Source: Siphonodentalium dalli (taxonomy: Eukaryota > Mollusca > Scaphopoda > Gadilida > Siphonodentaliidae). Taken from it: a DNA stretch of 64,000 nt. Both the position numbers and the translations under genes were made by a program. The DNA lies in NCBI GenBank assembly GCA_032622095.1, contig CP136065.1, positions 38,660,732 through 38,724,731 on the forward strand, read 5' to 3'. The notes beneath the pieces are model-generated. The model did no database searches. It was not told the origin of the DNA and saw only the letters and a program-made list of their open reading frames with translations. Numbering within the stretch: the stretch's first letter is position 1; every line of letters starts with the position of its first letter. Below are positions 1 to 12,170 of the stretch, one piece after another.

Positions 1-228
1 AAAAAAACATGACTATTGCCAGTGTTAGTATTAAGTGAGAAAACCCCATAATTATGAGTTTAAATCATAGATTATTTCGGTTCGTTGCCATTACAACCCG
101 CATATCACACTTTTCATCACAACAGTGGTATATGATAGAAAATTCTTCATATACGTGGAGATAACTGGAATGAGTTTGTGGCGGTAGACTCATCTCATCT
201 CCAAAATCTATGTTAAAAATATTAAGCA

Positions 229-3047
229 CTAGCAGGGTTACCCGGCGTTGCCCAGGTTAATGTATGCTGTGGATATTTGTTGGGAATAGAGAATGATCCT
301 GCTTAAAGTATTATACGTTTTCTCATAAATTGTATATTCCAATAGCATCACAAAACATGATTATTACAGTCATGGAATATAAGTAGTGGCTCACCTTGTC
401 AATTGTCATTCAGTTTATCACGATTAATCCGTTCCACCAATAATGAAGTATTTATTTATTTACAACTGCGTATACATTAGACGTTATAATATGATACATG
501 AACATCATAAACACATTAGTTCGATAAAAGATGATAATTGGGTTTTACATATTGAGATGATTGTATCAATCAATCTAGTGGGTTGGACTAAGATATCGAG
601 GACACCTGGCTATCATATATCCATGAAGATACAGATGTTTCAAAGAAATTTCCAGGTGCTCCTCTGTTCATGGTGCTATATATTGGCTAAATATTCTTAG
701 TTTAAACGAAATGTTGCTGCGCCTATATATCAGCTATATGTGCCAGGCACCTAGCGAGATTTTGAATTGTTTATGTCAGTCAATGAGTCTGTTCTAAAAC
801 CCTTGTCAGATGTCAGTATTGGTAGGATCCTGAAAAGTCTTGTGCTACTAACTGCATTTTCTTGTATATCAGAAGAAACTATATTTGACTGCACACTGTG
901 ACCACTATTTTTGAACAGGTCATCCATATCTCTTGACAAATTGTAACTTTTTGTGGAAACTGTTTTGAATGGAACAGACTAAATTTTGTTATTATATATA
1001 TGCAATCCTCTGACGGTTCGAGGTCTCTCAGTTTGCACGAATAAATGTATCTCTTCAATAGAATGATAAATATACGTTTAATGCTTCTTCTAGTTATCTC
1101 TTTTTGCTAGCTCATTGTGTGAATGCCTTGATTGCCATTCCCATATATATATGACTGTTAAGAAGATATAATTGTTCAAGTGACTTATGTGGGTCACCAT
1201 ATGTCGGGATTGTGAAATGTGAGCGCCCAACTACTTAAAATGATATGGAGATGGCCTGGTGACTGTATATAACTTATATGTGGATATCGGCGAATAGCAA
1301 TCTTATCAATGATAGTGCATATCCGCTCGCCATCCGTGATGCAAACGACACAAAATGTGACTTAATTCATGGTATATCATTAGCGAAAAACGTGTAAGAA
1401 TTTGGTGGAATTTGGTTTATTAAATCAATTGTTGATGCAACGTTGACTCGAACAACGCCATATTGCGAAGGTGATTATGTATTCGTTTGGTGGAAATCAG
1501 CGACAAAACTATTTCACCATATTTTTTAAATTTCCCCTCCCACCAACAGCGTCATTTTAGAAAATTTTAACCCGCACCATTATCTTCCTTGTAAAAAGTT
1601 AGCCCTCTTAGAACGCCTTGGTGCCATCTCTATTGTACCGCGTGAAGTTATATATAGAACACACACAGACAGACAAAAAGACAGACAGACAGCACGATTT
1701 TATTTCTTGTATCATTTGAGAAAAACGTGTCTGAATTTGATGGTAATTGGTACTAAAAATATTTTGTATCAGTTTTGGTGACCCTCCCGTCCCTATTTCG
1801 GACTCAAGCTGCACACACTAAGACTCATTAGAGATTAGAGATGCATATATATGAAATTGGTGAAAATTGGCGAGTATACAAATTCGTATCAAATTTAAGG
1901 TCCCCATATCTCTCACCCATAGGGCACCAATTTGGTGTATCTAAACCACACGATAAGATTCCTCGTATCACGGAGAAGAATATGTATCAATCTGTGGAAA
2001 TCGGCACTAAACATATAGATATAATTTTTTGTGTCGCTCTCATCTCTATACACCACTGACTCGAATGACCCCACTTGTGACATCCTTAAACCACACGATT
2101 ACACTCCTGATATCATGGAGATGATTGTTTATAAGTTTGGTGATAATCGGAGACTAAACAATTTTTTTATCAAATTTGGTGCCAATCTCCCCCTCTCCAT
2201 CTCTCACCCAAACAGCACCACTATGGCGTCTTTAAATCACGATTAGATTCCTCGTATCATGGATAAGAACGTGTATCAATTTGGTGGAAATTGGCGCTAA
2301 AAAAATTGTGCATCAATTTTGGTGCCCCTGTCCCTTTCAATGCAACCCTGACTCGAATGAGGCCACATTTGACAGATAAAAGCCACACCATTAGACTCCT
2401 CTTACCATGGGGATGATTTTGTATAAGTGTGGTGGCAATCGGCGACTTATTATCAAATTAATGCCCACCCCCTCCCAATCTCTCATCCAAAACAACAACT
2501 TGGCGTTGTTAAATCGCACAATTAGATTCCTTGTATCATGAAGAAGAATATATATCAATTTGGTGGAAATCGGCGCTAAAATTAGTTTTATCAATTTTGG
2601 TGCCCCTCTCCCCCTCCGTTCATCCCTGACTCAAACGACGCCACTTTTGACATATTTAAACCACACCGTTGGATTCTTCATATCATGGGGATGATTTTAT
2701 GTAAGTTTCATGGCAATCGGCGACAGAAAAAAAATCTGCCACCCCCCTTCCGGGCACCCCTGACGCGAACGGCGCGACTTTTGCCATATTTAAACCACGC
2801 CATTAGATTCCTCATATTATGGGGAAGATTATATATAAGTTTGGTGGCAATCGGCGACATTTTTTTTCTGCCCCTCCCCCTTTTCTGCCCCTGACAACAA
2901 CGGCGTCACTTCAGAAAATTCTAACCCCGACCATTATCTTTCTCGTAAAAAGCTACTCCTAGTAGACCCCTTTGGCATCATCTAGATGGTCCCCTGTGAA
3001 TTTCTATAGAACACAGACAGACAGACAGTCGCAAATATAGATATAGA
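229..3047 (-). mobile_element. Non-autonomous Helitron with internal tandem repeats
   Basis: Read on the minus strand, the left end has a short G/C-rich hairpin (ACCTGGGC...GCCGGGT) about seven bases before CTAG, followed by T. The right end begins TCTATATCTATATTTG followed by a CTGTCTGTCTG run and is preceded by A. A 5'-TC start, a 3' hairpin before CTRR and insertion between A and T are the defining Helitron termini. No Rep/helicase frame is present, so it is non-autonomous. A second internal CAGACAGACAG tract at about 1663-1700 suggests an older copy is embedded. The interior from 1365 is a divergent tandem array. The stretch 263-1364 shows no gene. Confidence 0.6.
1365..3000. repeat. Dimeric tandem array, about 140-bp monomers
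   Basis: A conserved start resembling ATTAGATTCCTCGTATCATG recurs at about 1957, 2097, 2241, 2390, 2521, 2669 and 2803. Two monomer types alternate: type A (1957, 2241, 2521) reads GAAGAA then TATCAATTTGGTGG, and type B (2097, 2390, 2669, 2803) reads GGGGATGATT then TAAGTTTGGTGGC. Same-type units are about 280-293 bp apart, so the true period is a dimer. The short frames here are shadows of the array. Confidence 0.7.
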
Positions 3048-4754
3048 TTAAGGAAATTGCAAACCTGAAGGGCATCATTTGATAATTGGGGGGGGGGGGG
3101 GGGGGTGAAAGGTCCATTATTGATAATAGTATCATTTTAAAACCATTTTAGTCTTACAGTTTGTAATTTATGTGTTAGACCCTCGATAAAATTGAGATCA
3201 TTCTCTTTCCCTTTTGCCATTTTTAAGAATAACTTTAAAAAGATAAACACACGTGTTCTGTGGTGATACCACGAATTTGGTGTAAACAATATTTATTTAA
3301 AAAAAATCAAACATATAGCACAGACACAATATACATGTAGAAATATAGAGATTTGTGAAGAGGATTGAACAATGCTTTTTTAAAGTCCTCGTGGAATAAA
3401 TGTTACCTAAAGTGACAGAAACCACGAATTTGAATACATGTATTTAAACTTGTATTCGTTCCTCAACCATATTATGATTAATATCATGTATAATGTACTG
3501 CATGCACATTGCAATCAATACATAAAACATCGATCAATGTTATGTCATTCTTGTTACTAGTGTCAGTGTCTTTATTTACACAGTCCATACTCTTAAAACG
3601 AACATATAGAAACCCAATTTATTAAGCCATTAAGCCAACATTGGAATTTTGCATTACTCAAAACCAAATCCTATATAGTTGGAAATTTTATAAGGCCAAA
3701 TCCTATATACATGTAGTTGGAAATTGCATGGTCTCATCCCCCAGTTTGAACCCCCTAGCAACGTCCCTGTTATAATAGACCATACGTCGTGTGCGTTAGA
3801 GGCCATTGTGAATGTAAATACATCAATCCAACTGTTTGCTTGGTCCATTGAAACGCCATCAAATGTGTCATACAAACATCTGGAAGCCCGTACTGCTGTA
3901 CTTCGAGACAAAACCCAGTACAAACCCTGGACAATCCAGTTCACCAAACGCCAGAAATCAATCACTAAATCAGCTGATTGAACGACAAAAATCCTTTACC
4001 CACGTCCCGTACCTGCAACAGTCTTTACTATATGTCATCTTGGCCATCTATTTTTTTTTCCAGACAGACGCTCTTTTTACGCTTTCATGATAACAAAAAA
4101 CCCTCAAACTTCCACATGGTGTTGGCACACTCATCAGTTAACACTAATGAGTATGCACGAAGTATATGGTTTCGTAGTAAGTGATTGTAAGTGTTGTTTT
4201 TTTATTCCAATTGGGATACTTCCGAAAGAAAATAAAGAAAATCCCACTAAAATATATTCAGCTATCCAGACATCCTGTTTTACGTCACAAGCCAGACGAC
4301 ATGGGCGCATATCAACCCTTGGTAACTGAGACATTGTTTTGAGGGCGACATGTGGGTTGCACAGAATGTTGGTTTAATGGGATTTGATCTTTTAAAAAAT
4401 GAATGATATAACATATATCTATACAAATAAAAGTCAAGTTTGTTTGTTATGCAGTCTGTGACCATTGGTTTTGAAAAATTCACCCAACGCATGTATTAGG
4501 AACCAGATATTCCAGAGACTGTCGATTGTGCGTGTGTAAACTCTAACGTCACATATCACGCGTTTCTACACGCTCAGTGTTTATAAGCGACTGCTTTCCA
4601 TTGATTTCTGGTTGCTTCATATTGCTATTAAAGTATTTTTAATTTTCAGGAGGCCTCATATTGAAAAAAAAAAAAAAAATACTGCCCGATATAACTCATT
4701 TTTGGTTTCCATAAGGTCTATATTTGGATTAAATACTACAAGAAACACTGTGTA

Positions 4755-4755
<1 letters not shown>
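3048..4755. other. No gene seen; contains an 18-base G run
   Basis: No reading frame with protein-like composition is visible. A homopolymer of 18 G lies at 3088-3105. Two overlapping frames at 3654-3981 run on opposite strands and match nothing I recognise. The rest is AT-rich unique or very decayed sequence. Confidence 0.5.

Positions 4756-4809
<54 letters not shown>
4756..4809. repeat. (TA)n microsatellite
   Basis: A pure TA tract of 54 bases directly abuts the left end of a TIR element (4810-5109) that probably inserted into it. Confidence 0.95.
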
Positions 4810-4811
<2 letters not shown>

Positions 4812-5109
4812 AATCAGGGAGCTAAATGTGTTCCATAGTCGGGGGAGCGAGTGCACCCTGAAATTATACAGGTGACGGTAACCGAAGAATTGCATTCACC
4901 TGATACATGTCACTCGTTATTAAAGGTAAATTAATGGGGGAATGGATTTTTGTGAGTGGGAATTTCTTTTAACTAGCTACTGAAGTTCTGGGTTTTTCCA
5001 GGTAAAACTTTCTTGCATTTTCATGATCACCTGATGTCAATAAATTCTGTGAACTTGGATGAAACTGTCGTCAATGGGAAAAAGATTTACAATGTAGTTC
5101 AGTGATTTC
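4810..5109. mobile_element. MITE, GGAATCA family, short copy
   Basis: The left end GGAATCAGGGAGCTAAATG and the inverted right end (reading GAAATCACTGAACTACAT on minus) match the ends of the 458-bp element at 30450-30907. The interior also aligns, for example the stretch around GGGGGAATGGATTT. The right flank is TACA and the left flank is TATA inside the microsatellite, consistent with a 4-bp duplication altered by repeat slippage. It has no coding capacity. Confidence 0.6.
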
Positions 5110-5683
5110 TACATGTGTGCTTACAGACACGGGCTGTAATTATATTTTAAACAACGATTTAGTTTTTTTTTTGTGTGAATTTGCATGAATGTCGTGTTCT
5201 CTAAAAACTCTGTTTTAATACCATCTGTTGCTGTTTCGTGATATGAGCATTTAAAAAATGTCCCAAATTGAGGGTGTCTTCGACTATCTCACAAAGTGTG
5301 TGATGTGGTCGTAGCTAAAACACATATGGCGAGATACACGAAGCTTGTCTATTTTACTCAGGCGCACATGTATTCACGCCATATACTCAAGCAATGCAGA
5401 CGCGAAGTATTACATGCATGTGTATTGTGTCATAGTGTATGTATCCAAGGCCTCCCGATATCCCGTGATTGATTTGTATGATCAGCGAGCGCTAACCTCG
5501 GGATTTAGATTGACATTGAGAATAACATATTGTATTACCGGGTTGTTGCTGGGTCACTTGCCTTGAGGGTTCGTCAACGGTGACAATTGACGCTCTTTTC
5601 AGTTTCGATTTTGCATATTATTTTTCGCTTTATGGGTCTACATGGTCATACATGTATAATACAATGATTGTGTTATCAACTGA

Positions 5684-6181
5684 CGGAACGTCGAAAATCC
5701 AAGCTAAACCAAGCAGAACCAAGCTGAACCAAGCAGAACCAAGCTGAGGAACAATAAGTCGAAAAATGACAGTTAAAGCATATGTTGTGGTGTATAATGA
5801 AGAAATAATACATAATAATGCAACATGACGTGATTTTATTTGAGTTTTTTGTCATAGCCAGGTTAAAACTAGAAAACAGTGCCGAGATCGCGAAAACTTC
5901 ATCTTGTATTTCGTCATTTACACGTACCTCTTGGTTCATCAGCGACAGGTGCTAATTAATTTTCCTAAGCATAATGGTCTGCCTTTGCTGATTAATTACT
6001 TATGTGCTATTGCGGATTACTAGCTGGCTTAATTCTTCATTATACACCACAAAATATGCTTTAACTGTCATTTTCCGCCTTTTTTTCTCAGCTTGGTTCA
6101 GCTTGGTTCAACTTGGTTCAGCTTGGTTCAGCTTGGTTCTGCTTGGTTTAGCTTGGTTCAGCTTGGTATTTCGATGCACCC
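5684..6181. mobile_element. Foldback element with 10-bp repeat arms and 8-bp TSD
   Basis: Direct repeats TCAACTGA lie at 5676-5683 and 6182-6189. Inside them the outermost bases form imperfect inverted termini. Each arm carries tandem copies of the 10-mer AGCTTGGTTC (inverted in the left arm, about 5 copies, and about 8 in the right at 6090-6170). Next come about 60 inverted bases (5765-5808 against 6034-6075) and a loop of about 220 bp. An 8-bp duplication fits hAT-type and some other superfamilies. The frames at 5676-5939, 6004-6189 and 6093-6341 are translations of these arms. Confidence 0.65.
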
Positions 6182-6189
6182 TCAACTGA

Positions 6190-7390
6190 TGCCATCGACC
6201 GGTCGCCTGATAAACGCCACATGGCGATACACTAACGATGTTTTGTTGTTAAAAAAGAACAAACGATCTTTGCGTGTGCATATTCACGGGATAAACGTAC
6301 ATGTGTATAATACACAAGCCTCCTTGGATACAGGTCGGTGAGTGCCTCACCCCACGACTGTACGGTAATACATGTCAACAGTTGGAAATGTCATAATGTT
6401 ATGAATTGCCAATATGGACTATAGGTTATTTACCGGACGCAATTCACTTGAACAAGCACGAGCAATACTGAGCTCAATCAACGCCATCAAAACTGCCGCA
6501 TTATCACCGGCTTAATCTTTGCAGCAATAATCTATCAAGGTACAATTGTACCTGATATTTTCCTGCAGATATTTTCCTGCAGGTATACACACGTGGACGC
6601 GCCATAAGGGTCAGACGCACGTTTTGCCAAAATTTCCTGGTATTTAAAAATGGATTATCTCAAAATATGCCAGGAATTTGGACCTTTGTAATAACAACCA
6701 CCCATACACTAATACATATTCGTGTCATTTTCTTGGTACACAACATATCTACCGTCTTTAAATATACCACTTGTTAGATATTTTAGTTTTTAGTCAACCT
6801 CTAAAATTATGCTATCGATAATTCAATTACGCATTGCGAGAAACGATAACAATTTCCATATCTTGAACACCGATCGCGCAACAAAGAGATCGCCGAACAC
6901 CATAAGCAAGAAATAAATTTTGTACAAAGTTTATCTAGGTTGAGCTAAATTTGTCGTATATTCTAATAGTCCAGATTGTTTATATCCAAATAGAATCACC
7001 ATCAAGGGTATATGTGGACGTGTCTCGCTTTAAAACTTAAGCAACGATCTTATCGGTTCATTGCGATGTCATAATACCGACACTCATACATCCATGTCTG
7101 AAATATACTATCTGGATTATAAAATAAACTGGCCTGTCGGAGATGACTGTCGACGAATGTGACTGCATATTCACCAGTCGGATTTATTTTGGTAGTTTAG
7201 TCGTTTCCTGATCGGACTGTATGTTTCATGTCCCTTCATCCTTCATTTGTGTGACCACCACGCCCACCAATTGTCTTCGACCAGGACTAAAAGACAATCC
7301 TTTTAGTCGTTATGTGCAGAGTCATTGGAAATGCATGCATGTCGACGTTTGTTGGTGTGCATGGGTTGTTGGCACTGCGTGGTGTTGGCT
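6190..7390. other. No gene seen
   Basis: AT-rich sequence without a convincing frame, tandem array or inverted repeat. A short local duplication of GATATTTTCCTGCAG occurs at about 6556-6585. Confidence 0.4.
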
Positions 7391-7393
7391 GGA

Positions 7394-7461
7394 GGCGCAA
7401 GGCGACAAGGCGGAAAGGCGACAAGGCGGCAAGGCGACAAGGCGGCAAGGCACCAAGGCGT
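7394..7461. repeat. Short GC-rich minisatellite
   Basis: About eight copies of an 8-9 bp unit CAAGGCGGC/CAAGGCGAC occur in tandem. Composition is far more GC-rich than the surroundings. The frames spanning it (7221-7466 plus, 7287-7586 minus) owe their length to the array. Confidence 0.85.
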
Positions 7462-7559
7462 GGTAGAGGTGTCAGCTGCTGTTGAGTTCGAGAATCACTA
7501 AAAATTGACGAGCTAAAGAATAACTTAGAACTAAGAGCCATAACTAAGGTAAAAACAAG

Positions 7560-8995
7560 ATGGTTGCCGACCGCCATGTTTCTCATCGAAAATCGGTAAA
7601 ATTCGATAGCTCAAATCTAGATGTGATCCTAAACAAGCCTGTGAAGTTTCAAAAACAATTATCCAATAAATGTGGGTTGCAGGGTGCGCTGATGGATTCA
7701 CATTTGAAATCCAAGATGGCTGCTGGCGGTCATGTTTTTTAACGAATTTCGGGAAAAAAGGGAGGCTCCCATCAAGAGGTCAACTCGAAGATCCATATGA
7801 AGTTTGGTGATGATCAGATGAGGGATATGTTCTGTAGGGTGTGCTAAAGTATATAGTGATACAAAGAGTAAAATCCAAATTTTCATCGAAAATCGTTCAA
7901 ATTCAAATTCCCGTCTGGAGGTGATCCTAGACTCATATGCCGAATATCGTTGAAATCGGTCAATGTTTGTTTGCGTTATCCCGATAACAGTCGCAAACGA
8001 TCTAAAACAAATAGACACACCAAAACTCTCGTATAAAGATTGGACAAACTTGTTTTCGAACTGAAGCTTGATATTATTGCAGCAGACCCATATACCAAAT
8101 ATTAATTAAATCGGTTGACGTTTGTTTGAGTTATCACGCTAACGGTAGCAAACGATCCAAATCGCTAAAAAGTAGACAAACTAAGAACTCGGGCTAGATA
8201 TTGTTGTAACCACAGGGGCCTGTAACGCGCTCCGCTGTCCGCCCCCTTTTGCACTGCCCATATACGCCGCTCTATATACGCGCCTCCTTCGCGTTAATGG
8301 AACATTATTTTGACAATAGTAACTGTAGAATTTCAACATTTCACCATCGCTCGGGAGTCGCACAAATTTAGCCCATTCACCCCAGTAATGATAACGATAT
8401 ATACACGGATGGATCGGCAAAGAATTCATCTTTCAATAAATACCACAAACTCCCATCAGAAATATTCATACACGTTGCATTTGATAAAACTTTAACCACC
8501 GAATATTGTCTCCGGAGAGCGTAATTGTTTGGTTTGATCCGGCTCAGACAGCAATGTCGGACATGTGTCTCTAAATTCACCACCTATACAGTTTACTATC
8601 ATTAAAAATGGGTCAAACGATCAACTAAATATCTGGAACTTAGTGATTTCTTGTCGACTAATAATTTATTTACTCATACAAATCAACACATTGTCAGTAA
8701 ACAATTCTAACAGAGGAGAAATCTGTCGATAATTCCAACTTTAAAAAAGATATTTGTCAAGTGACACAGTTCTTAATTTTAACATTCATTGTGACCTGAC
8801 CTTTCCATGACTGACATAGTAGAAACAGCCAATCACCGCTCAGTGTTAGAATCGAGGTCAGGTCATAATGATTATTAAAATGAGGACCTCGATTCTAACA
8901 CTGAGCGGTGATTGGCTGTTACCTACTATGTAACAGACCCATATACCAAATATCAATTAAATCGGTTGACGTTTGTTTGAGTTATCACGGTTTCG
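7560..8995 (+). repeat. Dispersed repeat, GGCGGTCATG family
   Basis: This block has phrases typical of widespread invertebrate repeats: CCAAGATGGCTGCTGGCGG, then GAAGTTTGGTGATGATC. A module containing CCCATATACCAAATAT and GGTTGACGTTTGTTTG recurs at 7925, 8087 and 8940. Diverged copies lie at about 10480-11000 and 11680-11830. The class is not determined; it could be the 3' part of a LINE or a non-autonomous element. A strong hairpin (8818-8927) interrupts the third module. Confidence 0.5.
8818..8927. repeat. Hairpin, about 42-bp arms
   Basis: The left arm 8818-8859 and right arm 8885-8927 are near-perfect inverse complements (GCCAATCACCGCTCAGTG against its complement), separated by about 25 bases. 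The near-identity of the arms suggests a young foldback insertion or ongoing arm conversion. Confidence 0.8.
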
Positions 8996-9046
8996 GTTTC
9001 GCGCCCATTCGATCCCGACCGCATACCGACCTATAGCAAAAGCATA

Positions 9047-9086
9047 TTATTAGTCGAGTTTTTGAAAAAAAAACTCGACTAATAGA
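9047..9086. repeat. Small perfect hairpin
   Basis: TTATTAGTCGAGTTTTT is followed a few bases later by AAAAACTCGACTAATAG, giving a 17-bp stem. Its role is unknown; the same TCGAG-centred style recurs at 40436-40526. Confidence 0.8.
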
Positions 9087-9440
9087 ATCTTTCCACACAG
9101 ACAAATCATGTTTTCCCACTACCCGCATAGCGTCGCTAGTTCGGTTATTACATATAGACGATTAATTATTCGGCTTTTCTGTAAATTTCGTATGCTACAC
9201 GTAGACTATACGGTAATATATAGCAGTGACTTGGCCGCTTTGAGCGACGTGCAATTGTCGGATTGCTCGCTGTTTCAAAACCCGCGCCAAGTTGTGACCC
9301 TTGAGCAAGGTCGCTCGTACTGTGTCGGCTTCGCATCACTCATGCGTTAAAAGAATACCAGTCAGCTTGTCATACCAAGAAAACTAAGATGCATGCATCA
9401 GGTCGGCCGTGAACTATCTACCATAGAATTGTTGTAGCTA

Positions 9441-9823
9441 TCGATTATACATTTTGAAACACCTGTCTGTATGTATGTATGTATGTGTGTATGCGTGAAT
9501 GCATGTGTGTATGTGTTATAGACTCTAACACTGCTCGAATTTGGTATTTAACGTGTCAACTTGACCTCGCTCATAGGCATGTTTCTGGACCTTAACCGAT
9601 CCGACTAAAAATTTGTGTGTAGGACTACTTCGATCCCGGGAGCAATATGGACGGGTCCAATTTCACGTGGGACCATGTTCTCGAACGTGCTGATATAGGC
9701 ATGTTTCTGGACCAATTGAACAATAGTTTGGCCAGACGCTGTATATACTGGGTACTGTCCAGATGGAGGCGATCACAAAAAAAATCCCTAACTAGCCCGA
9801 ACGAAGTCGAGTACATCAGCTAG
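9441..9823 (+). mobile_element. Non-autonomous Helitron, copy 1 of a duplicated segment
   Basis: It starts TCGATTATACATTTTG after A, then CTGTCTG and a (GTAT)n tract. It ends with CGAACGAAGTCGAG, a few bases, then CTAG followed by T. The element and 65 bp of upstream flank are repeated almost identically at 12951-13531. The frame at 9625-9816 (minus) is a translation of this repeat. Confidence 0.6.
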
Positions 9824-10325
9824 TTTAATATATATTTTGGACATTTGTCTGTCTGTTTGTCTGTTAGCTATGGCCGGGAAAACTGCCGGACAGATTTGAC
9901 GAAATTTGATACCTAGGGGAAATTATTTCCAGGGAGTATTTTGGACGGGTCAAATCTTGATCCCGACCTGACTTTGACATTCAAAAAGATCAATTCAAGG
10001 TCAAATCTGGTAAAACGGAAGTATTTCAACGAAATTTGATACCTACTGTTACTTTTGTCCCAGGAGTGTTTCGGGTGGGTCAAATCATGACCCTGACCTG
10101 ATCTTGACATTCAAAATTGTCAATTCAAGGTCAAATCGGGTATAAAGCCGGGCGGATTTCGACGGGTACTTTTGTCGTGACTTTTGTCCGGGGAGTGTTT
10201 TGGACGGGTCAAATCGTGACCCCGACATGACCTTCACCTTTAAAATAGTCAATTCAAGGTTAAATCGCGCATTTCTCCGAAAATCAGAGGGGAACATCCC
10301 GGACGAAGTGGGGTCCACGAGCTAC
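9824..10325 (+). mobile_element. Non-autonomous Helitron, tandem to the previous one
   Basis: Immediately after the CTAG of 9441-9823 comes TATATATTTTGGACATTTG and CTGTCTGTCTG, the 5' end of this family with its TC decayed. It has internal units of about 125-150 bp with GGACGGGTCAAATC and GGTCAATTCAAGGTCAAAT, and an end CCCGGACGAAGTGGGG then CTAC (expected CTAG). It is related to 16131-16704. Head-to-tail arrangement of Helitrons is known. Confidence 0.5.
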
Positions 10326-10479
10326 TATTATATATTTCTAGATTTAGTTACAAACTAAATACCTGTATATTGTACAAAGAAATGTTTGACAAATATATCT
10401 GTATCAATATTACCATACGGGTCATTAAAATAGATACGACGAAACAAATTTTGAAGGGTGCATGTATCAGGTAAATTTT

Positions 10480-11000
10480 TATATTTCAAATGATGACAGG
10501 AATGCAGAAAGTTGAAGTACCTACGTAATACTGGCTATCCGCATGAAGAGATATACATGTATATAAAAACCAGATGAGGGATATGTCTGTACAGTTGCTA
10601 AACAATTCAGTCATGCAAAAGAGGATCAAAGAGTAAGATACCAAATTGCTGCCTGTGGTAATGTTTTTTAACGAAATTCGGGAAAATGAGATTACTCTCA
10701 CCCTGGTTATCCAGAAGATAATTGTGGAATCTGATGACGATCGGACAAGGGTGTCGTATGTAGGATCAACCAAATTATTTAGCCATAAAAATAGTAAAAT
10801 TGAAGATCACCGCTGGCAGTGATGTCTTCACAAGGACAGTTTGAGAACAAAATATCGCTCACATCTAGCGGTGACCCAAAATATCCACATAAGAAAAAGT
10901 TCTCCAATAAAAGCTGGCTGCAGGGTGCGCCAATTGATTCAAATTCGAAATTTAGCAGGGTGTACTGCTTGTGGCCATGTTTTCCCCGCAAATTTGATAG
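10480..11000 (-). repeat. Diverged copy of the 7560-8995 repeat family
   Basis: It carries matching phrases, for example AATGTTTTTTAACGAAATTCGGG near 10660 and GCAGGGTGCGCC near 10921, in two diverged units. It is older than the 7560 copy by eye. The strand is uncertain. Confidence 0.4.
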
Positions 11001-11532
11001 ACTGATGGACAAAACCACTGAATCCGTTGAATCAATATACATGTATACATGGATTAATTTATATGCATTGTTATACACAGTACTGGTATATAAAGGTACT
11101 GAAAATAACTATATTACTAGTATACACAAAATAAACCATATATCATGGCTATGGGTTCTAATATCCGAACATGACAGCTGAGAACTTGGTATGAATTAAA
11201 GAGTGGTGGTTTCTCAAGCATATCTAACCCTCCACGTTAGAAACATGCCATTAAATGTCATAAGTATAATCTAGCTTGAGGACAGAAGTGTTCCATAAAA
11301 CCCCCCTTAATTCAACCAGGTCATCGCGCGATGTATGATCGATCACATGATGATCTAGGGGGATTAGAATTGATGTATAAAAACAGCACTGCATGTAAAT
11401 ATAAAATAAAATAGTGCTACATCTTATTACAGATTATTGCCATATATAATCAGTGATTATACAGACAGTCTGACAAAATAAAGTTTCAGTGACACTCTAT
11501 CCGAAGAGGGGAATAATTTCATCTGTTACAGT

Positions 11533-11621
11533 CAATGGAGCAATTATGAATCTGGAAAGGTGAAATTTCTAAGTAAATTACTTAGAAATTTCACCTTTCC
11601 AGATTCATAATTGCTCCATTG
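11533..11621. repeat. Perfect 89-bp palindrome
   Basis: Bases 11533-11576 and 11578-11621 are exact inverse complements around the single base 11577. The arms begin CAATGGAGCAATTATGAATC. No mismatch was found in 44 bp, so it is very recent or maintained. The outer flank repeats GCTCCATT once more at 11616-11627. Confidence 0.9.
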
Positions 11622-11836
11622 CTCCATTACTTAAAGTAATACTAGATATCGACATGACGCGATAAAATATAACGTAAATGCAATATGGCCGCTGGCGACC
11701 ATTTTTTCCTATGAAATTAAAAAAATATTTGATAGCTCTCATCTGATAGATCAATATCAAGATAAATATGAAGTTTGGTGATGATCGGATGAGTGAAGTG
11801 GACTGTGGTCTGTGCTAAACGGTTTAGTAATGCTTA

Positions 11837-12170
11837 AAAAGATTCTTACCTTAATATGTTTATGTTCACTTTATAAACTTCACTGAGTCATCTTTGTCAT
11901 GTATTGAGTTTGATATCTTTTGTTAACAGTTTATAAATCATGTATGTCTCATGTTTGTTATTTTAATTTATGTGTTTATTATCATTAAATAAAGTTGCAT
12001 TCCTTAAAAAGATTCTTACCTCAATGTTTTTATGTTCACTTTATAAACTCCACTGAGTCATCTTTGTCATGTATTGAATTTGATATCTTTTGTTAACAGT
12101 TTATAAATTATGTATGTCTCGTGTTCGTTATTATATTATATACACTTTATAGTGTGTTTTCAGAACGAAA
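11837..12170. repeat. Tandem duplication of about 168 bp
   Basis: AAAAAGATTCTTACCT begins copies at about 11837 and 12005. Both run through GTTCACTTTATAAACT, GTCATGTATTGA and TTTGTTAACAGTTTAT with about 95% identity. Copy 1 contains ATTAAATAAAGTTGC, which resembles a polyadenylation signal, so a retroelement 3' end is possible. Confidence 0.8.
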
